The notes under the pieces are model-generated. The model was not told the DNA's origin and made no database searches. It saw only the letters and a program-made list of their open reading frames with translations. Below, in pieces: positions 1 through 5,921 of a DNA stretch of 8,428 nt (position 1 is the stretch's first letter; each line of letters starts with the position of its first letter). Made by a program: the position numbers and the translations under genes. The stretch spans positions 1 through 8,428 of the forward strand of contig CAMWHN010000082.1 of the NCBI GenBank assembly GCA_947174085.1, written 5' to 3'. This DNA is from an uncultured Ruminococcus sp. (GTDB lineage: Bacteria; Bacillota; Clostridia; Oscillospirales; Ruminococcaceae).

Positions 1-639
1 TATTTAAAAGCAAAGCAAGCTGATAATTCGTTGAAAAAATTACAAGAATTACACCCAGCTTTACAAAGGCGGTGCATTGGATTATATTTACAGGAATATA
101 ATATTCATGCAAGTTATCAGAATATTATTTTAATTCAAAAATTATTATCACAAGGCGGACAAGCTGAAATTATTAGAAATAAAATCATAGCTCGTGTGAG
201 TAAAAATATATTATATTTGCAAAAAATAAACGATAATATATCAGAAAAAAATTTGCAAATCGGCGAAAATCAGATTTTTTCAGGATATTTTGTTTATGCA
301 GAATTAATTAGCAAAAAAAATTCTGAAAAATTTGAAAGAATTTACAAAAAATTTGCAAATTCTGCTTTAGATTATGATATAATAAAAAAGAATGCGGTTC
401 TGCATGGCAGAACAGCAGGATTATATTTAAAATTATCTAATCGAGTGCATAGAATTTTTATTAAAAAATGGATTCAGACATTGCCTGTTTCTAAACGTGC
501 TGTTGTGCATTTTTTATCTGATGAGAACGGCTTGCTATGGGTACAGGATTTAGGCGTTGCAGAACGTGCGATTGTTACAGAACAAACAAGCAATATGCTA
601 GTTCTGCATGTTCATAAATCTGACACAGAATGCCCATGA
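1..639 (+). CDS. tilS: tRNA(Ile)-lysidine synthetase TilS, C-terminal part (5' end outside window)
   Basis: The reading frame is already open at base 1 and runs 212 codons to TGA at 637-639, so the start codon, PP-loop ATPase domain and SGGxDS motif lie upstream of the window. TilS modifies C34 of tRNA-Ile(CAU) with lysine using ATP, changing codon reading from AUG to AUA; it is cytoplasmic and normally essential. What is visible fits the family's distal half: an LHPALQRRCIGLYL stretch (about residues 18-31 of the visible part) like the substrate-binding helical region, and a TilS_C-like end with an IKKWIQTLPVSKR segment followed by ENGLLWVQDLGVAERAIVTE, the usual 'DENG..WV.GLG.seR..vT' pattern. 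The position directly upstream of ftsH is the classic Bacillota arrangement. A TTG at 31 is just an internal leucine codon and is not the start. Identification rests on family pattern recognition without the catalytic domain. Confidence 0.85.
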   Translation, partial: YLKAKQADNSLKKLQELHPALQRRCIGLYLQEYNIHASYQNIILIQKLLSQGGQAEIIRNKIIARVSKNILYLQKINDNISEKNLQIGENQIFSGYFVYAELISKKNSEKFERIYKKFANSALDYDIIKKNAVLHGRTAGLYLKLSNRVHRIFIKKWIQTLPVSKRAVVHFLSDENGLLWVQDLGVAERAIVTEQTSNMLVLHVHKSDTECP

Positions 640-650
640 ATTTATCACAT

Positions 651-676
651 ATTTGATGTATACTAAAACATCAAAT
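651..676 (+). other. Perfect 9-bp inverted repeat between tilS and ftsH
   Basis: ATTTGATGT at 651-659 is exactly complementary to ACATCAAAT at 668-676 around an 8-base loop, 11 bases after the tilS stop. It is AT-rich and not followed by a proper T-run (TTTGCAG), so it is a poor terminator. It could be a weak terminator/attenuator, an mRNA-stability hairpin at the tilS 3' end, or a protein-binding dyad in front of ftsH. I see no convincing -35/-10 pair in 640-715, so ftsH may be read from the upstream operon. Confidence 0.45.
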
Positions 677-710
677 TTGCAGTCTGTTTAGATAATTAAT
701 TAAGTCAAAA

Positions 711-716
711 AAGGAG
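711..716 (+). promoter_or_regulatory. Ribosome binding site that fixes the ftsH start
   Basis: AAGGAG at 711-716 is a strong Shine-Dalgarno sequence. The most upstream in-frame start, GTG at 716, overlaps the last base of this site and cannot be used with it. The next in-frame start codon, TTG at 725, lies 8 bases downstream, which is ideal spacing. Confidence 0.75.
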
Positions 717-724
717 TGAATTGT

Positions 725-2644
725 TTGACACCGAGAAAAAACAGGGGGATTGCAGCATATTTGGTGATAGCAGCGATTTTAATTTTTTTAGCTGCCTACA
801 TGCTACCCAAAATTAACGACAAGAAACCAGAGTACACATACTCGGAAATTATCACACATTTTGATAATCTGGAAGTAAAAAGTTATACACTTGATTTAGG
901 CACTGGAGATTTAGAGCTGACTCTGAAAGATAATACAGAATTAGAATATTCTGTGCCGTATATATCACTGTTCTTGAATGATACAGAAGATTATCGTATC
1001 CGGTATAATGCGCAGAATCCCAGAGAGCCACTTGACCAAGATTATTATAAAATTACAGATAATTCTTGGATTATCACATATGTGCCAACGTTTATTATTT
1101 TAATCATGGGCGTTGTGTTATTTATTTTCATGATGCGACAGGCAGGCGGTTCAAAATATACTAGTTTTGGAAAAGCAAATATTAAAAATCAGGCAGAAGG
1201 CAAAAAAGCAATGTTTAAAGACGTTGCCGGCGCAGAAGAAGAAAAATTTGAAATGGCTGAAATTGTGGATTTCTTAAAAAATCCCAAAAAATATGCTGAA
1301 ATTGGCGCAAGAATTCCAAAAGGTGTATTATTATTAGGCCCTCCCGGAACTGGTAAGACTTTACTGGCAAGAGCTGTTGCAGGTGAAGCTGGTTGTCCGT
1401 TTTATCCAATGTCGGGTTCTGATTTCGTAGAAATGTTTGTCGGTGTAGGTGCGTCTCGTGTGCGTGATTTATTTGAAACTGCTAAGAGAAATGCGCCGTC
1501 TATTATTTTTATTGATGAAATTGACGCTGTCGGCAGACATAGAGGTGCAGGACTTGGCGGCGGTCATGACGAACGTGAACAGACATTAAACCAATTGCTA
1601 GTAGAAATGGACGGTTTCACAGGCAATGAAAGTGTGATTGTCATTGCGGCTACTAACAGACGTGATATTCTTGACCCCGCATTGCTTCGCCCAGGTCGTT
1701 TTGACAGACAAATTGTAGTAGGTTATCCGGATATTAAAGGCAGAGAGGAAATTTTAAAAGTTCACACCAGAAATAAACCGCTTGCACCTGATGTGAAATT
1801 AGATGATATTGCAAAGGGTACGGCTGGTTTCACGGGTGCAGATTTGGAAAATTTAACAAATGAAGCGGCATTATTAGCTGCCAGAGCCGATAGAAAAGCA
1901 ATTACAAATCAAGATATTGCAGAAGCGACTATTAAAGTTGTAGCAGGTCCAGAGAAAAAATCCAGAATTAAAACAGAACGAGAAATTAAACTCACAGCGT
2001 ATCATGAAGCAGGGCATGCTGTCTGCACATATTATTGTCCGCATCAGGATAAAGTCCATCAGATTTCTATTATTCCCAGAGGTATGGCTGGTGGTTATAC
2101 ACTGTCTTTGCCGGAACATGACAAGTCTTATAACAGCATGATGGAAATGCATGAAGAAATTATTGTATTATTAGGCGGACGTGTCGCTGAAAAATTAATC
2201 ATGGATGATATTTCAACTGGTGCTTCTAATGACTTAGAACGTGCTACCGCAACGGCTAGAAATATGATTACTCGTTACGGATTCAGCGAAAAATTAGGTC
2301 CTGTTGTCTATGGCAACGACCAAGGTGAGCCATTTTTGGGACGTGATTTTAGCAGTACACCAAATTATTCTAATGAAGTTGCTGCTGAAATTGATACAGA
2401 AATTCGTAATTTTGTAGAACAAGGCTATGCAAAAGCAGAAGAAATTTTGCGCACACATCTTGACCAATTGCATGTTGTGGCACAGTATTTAATTAAAAAC
2501 GAAAAAATTGACGGCGAAGATTTTGAAAAGCTTATGAAAGGTGAAAGTTCGGAGCAAGTGGCATTAAAAAAAACGTTAGAATCAGCTCCAAAATCAAACC
2601 CAGAGATACAACAACCTGAAACACAGGATTTCACAGAAGAATAA
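725..2644 (+). CDS. ftsH: ATP-dependent zinc metalloprotease FtsH
   Basis: Membrane-bound AAA+ protease of 639 residues from the TTG start, normal for the family; it forms hexamers and degrades misfolded membrane proteins and short-lived regulators. Order of parts: positively charged N-terminus, TM1 (~9-27), a small extracytoplasmic domain (~28-114), TM2 (~115-137), then the cytoplasmic AAA+ module and M41 protease. Visible motifs: Walker A GPPGTGKT (205-212), pore loop MFVGVG (F238-V239-G240), Walker B IIFIDE (260-265), second region of homology ATNRRDILDPALLRPGRFDR (309-328) with arginine fingers R322 and R325, zinc site HEAGH (427-431) and third zinc ligand D503 in the ASNDLERAT segment. 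All catalytic residues are present. The tail after ~600 is hydrophilic and poorly conserved, as usual. GTG 716 would add three residues but overlaps the ribosome binding site, so TTG 725 is chosen. It follows tilS by 85 bases and is closed by the terminator at 2655-2686. Confidence 0.97.
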   Translation: MTPRKNRGIAAYLVIAAILIFLAAYMLPKINDKKPEYTYSEIITHFDNLEVKSYTLDLGTGDLELTLKDNTELEYSVPYISLFLNDTEDYRIRYNAQNPREPLDQDYYKITDNSWIITYVPTFIILIMGVVLFIFMMRQAGGSKYTSFGKANIKNQAEGKKAMFKDVAGAEEEKFEMAEIVDFLKNPKKYAEIGARIPKGVLLLGPPGTGKTLLARAVAGEAGCPFYPMSGSDFVEMFVGVGASRVRDLFETAKRNAPSIIFIDEIDAVGRHRGAGLGGGHDEREQTLNQLLVEMDGFTGNESVIVIAATNRRDILDPALLRPGRFDRQIVVGYPDIKGREEILKVHTRNKPLAPDVKLDDIAKGTAGFTGADLENLTNEAALLAARADRKAITNQDIAEATIKVVAGPEKKSRIKTEREIKLTAYHEAGHAVCTYYCPHQDKVHQISIIPRGMAGGYTLSLPEHDKSYNSMMEMHEEIIVLLGGRVAEKLIMDDISTGASNDLERATATARNMITRYGFSEKLGPVVYGNDQGEPFLGRDFSSTPNYSNEVAAEIDTEIRNFVEQGYAKAEEILRTHLDQLHVVAQYLIKNEKIDGEDFEKLMKGESSEQVALKKTLESAPKSNPEIQQPETQDFTEE

Positions 2645-2654
2645 TAATTTACAA

Positions 2655-2694
2655 AAGCCCCTGTTATAGAAATCAAACAGGGGCTTAAATTTAT
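2655..2694 (+). terminator. Intrinsic terminator after ftsH
   Basis: An 11-bp perfect stem (AAGCCCCTGTT 2655-2665 with AACAGGGGCTT 2676-2686), 10-base loop, then AAATTTATT. The core is GC-rich in AT-rich surroundings and starts 10 bases after the ftsH stop. The T-run is interrupted, but placement makes termination very likely. Confidence 0.85.
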
Positions 2695-2721
2695 TCAAAA
2701 AGCAGTATTTTAAAATTCTGA

Positions 2722-2760
2722 CTGTGCAAGAGAGCTATTTTATAGACAAGCTCTGCACAG
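2722..2760 (+). other. Long bulged hairpin in the ftsH-downstream gap
   Basis: CTGTGC (2722-2727) pairs with GCACAG (2755-2760) and AGAGCT (2731-2736) with AGCTCT (2749-2754), giving 12 bp interrupted only by a 3-base AAG bulge on the 5' side, with a 12-base loop. It is not followed by a T-run. The descending arm can pair alternatively with CAGAG at 2763-2767 (CTCTG 2751-2755), and AGAGT 2764-2768 can pair with ACTCT 2775-2779, so several mutually exclusive folds exist. No known riboswitch or ncRNA family is recognised. Confidence 0.5.
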
Positions 2761-2769
2761 TACAGAGTT

Positions 2770-2798
2770 TTGTCACTCTCTTATCAGGAAAATAAAAT
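2770..2798 (+). promoter_or_regulatory. Possible upstream promoter for the small membrane-protein gene
   Basis: TTGTCA (2770-2775), 17-base spacer, TAAAAT (2793-2798). Hexamers and spacing fit sigma-A, but such matches arise by chance in AT-rich DNA and a better promoter lies at 2891-2919. If active, its transcript would begin close to the hairpin at 2800-2825. Confidence 0.35.
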
Positions 2799-2799
2799 T

Positions 2800-2835
2800 T
2801 TCTGCTGTTGATATTCTATGCAGAATTTTTGATTT
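2800..2835 (+). other. Hairpin followed by T-rich run (possible attenuator/terminator)
   Basis: TTCTGC (2800-2805) pairs with GCAGAA (2820-2825) around a 14-base loop and is followed directly by TTTTTGATTTT. Only 6 bp pair strictly; a second A/T stem can form beyond two T:T mismatches. It has terminator layout but is weak. Together with 2722-2760 it accounts for most of the gene-free stretch 2687-2890; no ORF with a ribosome binding site was found there. Confidence 0.35.
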
Positions 2836-2890
2836 TGCAACTGGAAATAATTTGTAATTATATTATTTTTCAGAGTATTGTAATTTTATC

Positions 2891-2919
2891 TTGATTTTGA
2901 TGATAAAATATGTTATAAT
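2891..2919 (+). promoter_or_regulatory. Sigma-A promoter of the small membrane-protein gene
   Basis: TTGATT (2891-2896), 17-base spacer, perfect TATAAT (2914-2919) preceded by TGT, an extended -10. The start of transcription should fall near 2926, giving a ~32-base leader to the ATG at 2958. Confidence 0.75.
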
Positions 2920-2957
2920 AAATAAAATTATTAATATATTACAGGAGGATTGGACAA

Positions 2958-3329
2958 ATGGAATTTACTATGGGTATGTATATTTTAATTGCAGGAGGAT
3001 TATTTGCTGTATTAGGTTTTTTATTATTATGCAATCATGGTAAAATTGCTACTATTATTTTCGGTGTGTTATTTTTAGTAGCTGGTCTTTGTGGTGTAAA
3101 ATTCGGCTATGATTTAGACCAGTCTACAGAATCGCAATATACTGTGTCTGAGATTACTGCTGTAACAGCAAGAGATAATAATAATAATAATTATAGAGTA
3201 ACGCTCAAGAACAGCGCAGGTGTGGAAACATGGATTTATGTCAATGATGATAATTTATCTAAATTTCCCAAAAATGAAGTGATTATTATGACAAAAAAAG
3301 ATGTGAAAAAATACAGCAGTCAGAAGTAA
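2958..3329 (+). CDS. Unknown small membrane protein with two N-terminal helices and an exposed C-terminal domain
   Basis: A 123-residue protein I do not recognise. Two hydrophobic segments (~6-25 and ~31-50) are separated by a short polar turn (CNHGK), followed by a polar ~70-residue domain (56-123) whose alternating pattern (YRVTLKN, VETWIYVNDD, NEVIIMTKK) suggests a small beta-rich fold. The short charged turn (K29) between helices suggests both ends may lie on the same side of the membrane, but topology is not settled. Residues 74-78 are five asparagines encoded by a perfect (AAT)5 run. The ATG at 2958 lies 9 bases after AGGAGG (2943-2948); in-frame ATGs at 2970 and 2976 are too far from it. 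It has its own promoter and seems a single-gene unit between ftsH and purA. The gene looks real; its function is unknown. Confidence 0.8.
   Translation: MEFTMGMYILIAGGLFAVLGFLLLCNHGKIATIIFGVLFLVAGLCGVKFGYDLDQSTESQYTVSEITAVTARDNNNNNYRVTLKNSAGVETWIYVNDDNLSKFPKNEVIIMTKKDVKKYSSQK
3177..3191 (+). repeat. (AAT)5 trinucleotide run coding for penta-asparagine
   Basis: Five consecutive AAT codons give Asn74-Asn78 of the small membrane protein, in a probable loop between two strands. Being in units of three, length changes by slippage would not shift the frame. Confidence 0.8.
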
Positions 3330-3353
3330 TTTTAAAATAATTTTCAAGTATCT

Positions 3354-3374
3354 GTGTTTTTTTCTGAAAAACAC
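3354..3374 (+). terminator. Weak AT-rich hairpin after the small membrane-protein gene
   Basis: GTGTTTTT (3354-3361) pairs exactly with AAAAACAC (3367-3374) around TTCTG. It has no following T-run and only 3 G-C pairs, so termination would be inefficient. It abuts the -35 box of purA, so it may act on the 3' end of the upstream mRNA or as a dyad at the purA promoter. Confidence 0.4.
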
Positions 3375-3403
3375 TTGCAAATTGTAATGTTTTCTGGTAT
3401 AAT
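3375..3403 (+). promoter_or_regulatory. Sigma-A promoter of purA
   Basis: TTGCAA (3375-3380), 17-base spacer, perfect TATAAT (3398-3403) preceded by TGG (extended -10). The predicted leader to the ATG at 3458 is ~48 bases. I saw no PurR-type box and no purine riboswitch fold in this short leader, so purine control, if any, is not evident here. Confidence 0.75.
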
Positions 3404-3457
3404 ATACATGTTGTCATTTTGTTTTGATAAATTTAATCAGAAAAGAGGAATTTTTTC

Positions 3458-4732
3458 ATGCCTGCAAATATCGTAATTGGAACACAATGGGGTGACGAAG
3501 GCAAGGGTAAAGTAATTGATATTCTTGCATCTCGTGCAGAAGTTGTTGTACGTTCACAAGGGGGTAACAATGCCGGTCATACGGTTGTAAGCAACGGTCA
3601 GACTTATAAATTGCATTTAGTACCTTCTGGGATTCTCTATCCAGAAACACAGTGCTTAATTGGTGCTGGTGTTGTACTTGACCCAAAAGATTTTATTAGT
3701 GAACTGGACGAAATGGAACGCCGTGGCGTTTCTACAAAAAATTTGAAAATTGACCCAAGAGCGCATGTCGTTATGCCATGGCATATTACACTTGATGGCT
3801 TGTCAGAAGCGTTCAGAGGTGGAAACGATATTGGAACAACTAAGAGAGGAATTGGCCCTACTTATATGGACAAATACGAGCGTTGTGGCATTCGTATTTG
3901 TGATTTAGTAAACCCTGCTGTATTTGCTGAAAAAGCTCGTGCAACAGGTAATTTGAAAAATAAAATTATTACAGCAGTTTATGGCGGTAAAGCACATGAT
4001 TTAGATGCGGTTATTCAAGAATATTCTGTTTATGGCGAAAGATTAAAGCCTTATGTTGCAGATGTATCTGTTTTAACTTATGAGGCTCATAAAGCCGGAA
4101 AAACTATCTTGTTTGAGGGCGCACAGGCAACTTTGTTAGATATTGATTTTGGTACATATCCGTTTGTGACAAGTTCTCACCCATTGTCAGGCGGTGTTAC
4201 TGTTGGTACGGGTGTAGGCCCTAAAATGATTGATAATATTATTGGCGTTGCAAAGGCTTATACAACTAGAGTTGGCAAAGGACCTTTCCCAACAGAGCTG
4301 AATGACAAAACAGGCGAAATGATTCGTGAAAAAGGCGGAGAATTTGGCACAACAACTGGCAGACCCAGAAGAACAGGCTGGTTTGATGCAGTAATTGTTA
4401 GGCATTCTGTTCGTGTGAATGGTCTTGATGGTTTGGCAATTAATAAATTAGATACACTAAGCAATATTGGCAGTTTAAAAATCTGTACAGCTTATGTGAA
4501 ACCTGATGGAACTAAATTACATGATTTTCCGTCTAGTCTCGAAGAACTTGCAGAATGTAAGCCAGTTTATGAGGAATTTTCCGGCTTTGATGAAGATATT
4601 ACGAATTGCAGAAGTTTTGAAGAACTGCCGGAAACTTGTCAGAAATATATTGAACGTTTGGAAGAATTATGCGAATGTAAAGTTTGCATGGTTGGTGTAG
4701 GTCCTGACAGAGACCAGATGATTGAACGTTGA
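3458..4732 (+). CDS. purA: Adenylosuccinate synthetase
   Basis: PurA joins IMP and aspartate using GTP, the first committed step from IMP to AMP, in the cytoplasm as a homodimer. The 424-residue length is typical. Conserved features: the N-terminal GTQWGDEGKGKVID P-loop-like segment (8-21) with catalytic Asp13, the NNAGHTV segment with catalytic His41, the IMP-binding GTTKRGIGP segment (126-134), the arginine-rich aspartate/IMP loop GTTTGRPRRTGW (297-308), the guanine-specificity motif NKLD (329-332) and the C-terminal GVGPDRDQMI (413-422). All key residues are intact. The ATG at 3458 follows AAGAGGA (3443-3449) by 8 bases and gives the standard N-terminus. It has its own promoter, and its stop codon overlaps the ribosome binding site of the next gene, so the two are expressed together. 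Confidence 0.98.
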   Translation: MPANIVIGTQWGDEGKGKVIDILASRAEVVVRSQGGNNAGHTVVSNGQTYKLHLVPSGILYPETQCLIGAGVVLDPKDFISELDEMERRGVSTKNLKIDPRAHVVMPWHITLDGLSEAFRGGNDIGTTKRGIGPTYMDKYERCGIRICDLVNPAVFAEKARATGNLKNKIITAVYGGKAHDLDAVIQEYSVYGERLKPYVADVSVLTYEAHKAGKTILFEGAQATLLDIDFGTYPFVTSSHPLSGGVTVGTGVGPKMIDNIIGVAKAYTTRVGKGPFPTELNDKTGEMIREKGGEFGTTTGRPRRTGWFDAVIVRHSVRVNGLDGLAINKLDTLSNIGSLKICTAYVKPDGTKLHDFPSSLEELAECKPVYEEFSGFDEDITNCRSFEELPETCQKYIERLEELCECKVCMVGVGPDRDQMIER

Positions 4733-4738
4733 GGTGAT
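4731..4738 (+). promoter_or_regulatory. Ribosome binding site overlapping the purA stop codon
   Basis: GAGGTGAT, an excellent match to the anti-Shine-Dalgarno, begins at the second base of the purA TGA (4730-4732); its GAGG core is 8 bases before ATG 4743. This layout implies translational coupling of the downstream gene to purA. Confidence 0.8.
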
Positions 4739-4742
4739 ATAA

Positions 4743-5831
4743 ATGCCTGACTTAGATGATTTGCTGGGCGGTCTGGAAGAGCCAACGTATCAGGAAACTG
4801 CAAAAAAAGGCGCACCAAAAATTGATGATGCGGATTTAATTGGACTGCTCGGCGATGAACCGCAAGTTTGGAACGGCAATGAACAAAAACGAGGTGCGCC
4901 GGTATTAGCAGAACAAGTATTACTGGACGAACCTGCCCAGAATTGGCAGGAAAAAAAGTCTAACACAAATGCGCCTGTATTAGATGCTTCTATTGCAGAA
5001 AATTTGCTTAGTAGTAATGATGTAACGGCATATGACCCAGTGGCTGAATTTTGTAAAAAATTACAGTTTGATGATGGATTGAAAAAAGCTTTTGTTACAT
5101 TGGACGCTGAAAAACAAATGCAAGTTGTAAAAATGCGTGCGGACGCATTAGGCATTCCTGCTCCTATGATTCCAAATGAATTGCGTCCCAAAGCAAATGC
5201 ACAGGAACTGCCCAAGGAACAGGAAGTTATGCTAGAAGAAGCACCAAAACAAGAAGAATATGTCCCAAAATTTAAAGATGAAGATTTAGAACGTGCCAAA
5301 GCAGAAGCTCAAAAACCAAAAAAATATACGCCTCCGCCTATGGAAATGACAGAAGAACAAAAACAGGAAAGTCGTAGATTAATGGCACAAATGCGGGAGG
5401 ATAGAGAACGAGAACAAGCTAAAAAAGGCTTCAAGCAATTAATTATTTTGACGGTAGTTGGTGTGCTTGGTGCAGTTGCATTTTGTTTATTTTTCTCCGA
5501 CATGTTCGGACTTGGTAATAAAATGGAACAAATCGGCGGTTTTGCCCAAAAAGTTAAGTCTATTGCCGGTTATGTCGGTGCAGGTATCGGCTTAGGTGCT
5601 TTATTATTAGCTGCTCCTATTCCGCAATTAAAAGGATTATGTAAATTATTAGATTTTGTCGGTTTTGTTTTAATGTTATTCCCTGGGATTCCGTTGTTAA
5701 TGCAGACAGAAGGCAATGGCGCAATTAATGGGCTTTTATATGCAATTGCAATTCTAGCCTGTGGCGCAAGCTTTTTTGTATTAATTACCAGTGATAATAT
5801 TAGCAAATATAATAAATATGGTAATTCTTGA
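4743..5831 (+). CDS. Unknown membrane-anchored protein with acidic repeat region, coupled to purA
   Basis: A 362-residue protein I do not recognise. Residues 1-93 are acidic and contain a degenerate repeat built on '[KN]xxAPxL/I...LL..DEP'. Residues ~98-145 (AEFCKKLQF...MRADALGIPAPMIP) look like a small helical domain. Residues 150-230 are highly charged and proline-rich (KPKKYTPPPMEM, then RRLMAQMREDREREQAKK), probably an extended or coiled linker. The C-terminal third is hydrophobic with likely helices at ~232-251, ~276-291, ~303-321 and ~328-349. There is no signal peptide, so the long N-terminal region should be cytoplasmic. The start is fixed by GAGGTGAT overlapping the purA stop. Co-expression with purA does not by itself show a purine role; a scaffold that docks partners through the repeats at the membrane is possible but only inference. 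Confidence 0.85.
   Translation: MPDLDDLLGGLEEPTYQETAKKGAPKIDDADLIGLLGDEPQVWNGNEQKRGAPVLAEQVLLDEPAQNWQEKKSNTNAPVLDASIAENLLSSNDVTAYDPVAEFCKKLQFDDGLKKAFVTLDAEKQMQVVKMRADALGIPAPMIPNELRPKANAQELPKEQEVMLEEAPKQEEYVPKFKDEDLERAKAEAQKPKKYTPPPMEMTEEQKQESRRLMAQMREDREREQAKKGFKQLIILTVVGVLGAVAFCLFFSDMFGLGNKMEQIGGFAQKVKSIAGYVGAGIGLGALLLAAPIPQLKGLCKLLDFVGFVLMLFPGIPLLMQTEGNGAINGLLYAIAILACGASFFVLITSDNISKYNKYGNS
4749..5021 (+). repeat. Degenerate ~21-28-residue protein repeats (one partial, three fuller copies)
   Basis: Copies lie at residues 3-20 (DLDDLLGGLEEP core only), 21-48 (GAPKID ... LIGLLGDEP ... W), 49-72 (GAPVLA ... VLLDEP ... W) and 73-93 (NAPVLD ... ENLL). Shared features are A-P-x-[LI]-[DA], a following L-L, and D/E-E-P then W in the two central copies. 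The similarity is at protein level; the DNA has diverged. Confidence 0.55.
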
Positions 5832-5854
5832 ATAATTAAATAATAATTTATTTG

Positions 5855-5890
5855 AAAAAGCTGTATGGTTTTGTACAGCTTTTTTATTTT
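5855..5890 (+). terminator. Strong intrinsic terminator of the purA unit
   Basis: AAAAAGCTGTA (5855-5865) pairs with TACAGCTTTTT (5874-5884) around an 8-base loop, followed by a long T-rich tract (TTATTTTTT). It lies 23 bases after the stop of the purA-coupled gene. Confidence 0.9.
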
Positions 5891-5905
5891 TTAAAATTTT
5901 TTATG

Positions 5906-5912
5906 AAAGGAG
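5906..5912 (+). promoter_or_regulatory. Ribosome binding site that fixes the start of the phage-tail-like gene
   Basis: AAAGGAG at 5906-5912 is 9 bases before ATG 5922. An in-frame TTG at 5913 touches the site and is unusable, so the ATG is preferred. Confidence 0.75.
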
Positions 5913-5921
5913 TTGTTTTTT

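Noticed and set aside
1311..1316. GAATTC site as evidence about EcoRI-type modification
   Set aside because: It is the only GAATTC I found by eye, inside ftsH. One site in 8.4 kb is fewer than a rough chance expectation of two to three, but too few to argue avoidance or protection.
1215..1409. Minus-strand ORF opposite ftsH
   Set aside because: Antisense to the highly conserved AAA+ coding region, no ribosome binding site, product unlike a folded protein. The same holds for 1874-2152 and 2425-2676.
2992..3001. Second CAGGAGGATT (also at 2942-2951), as an internal ribosome binding site
   Set aside because: It encodes Ala-Gly-Gly within the first membrane helix and no suitable start codon follows at the right distance.
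3404..3457. Purine riboswitch or PurR box in the purA leader
   Set aside because: The leader is too short for a purine riboswitch and I see no CGAA-type PurR box.
4187..4464. Minus-strand ORFs opposite purA (also 3456-3686) and a + frame ORF at 4506-4700
   Set aside because: Shadows of the purA reading frame without start signals.
4790..5299. Minus-strand 169-codon ORF opposite the purA-coupled gene, and 5309-5503, 5570-5806
   Set aside because: Serine/cysteine-rich composition is what the reverse complement of the acidic repeat gene gives; no ribosome binding site or promoter.
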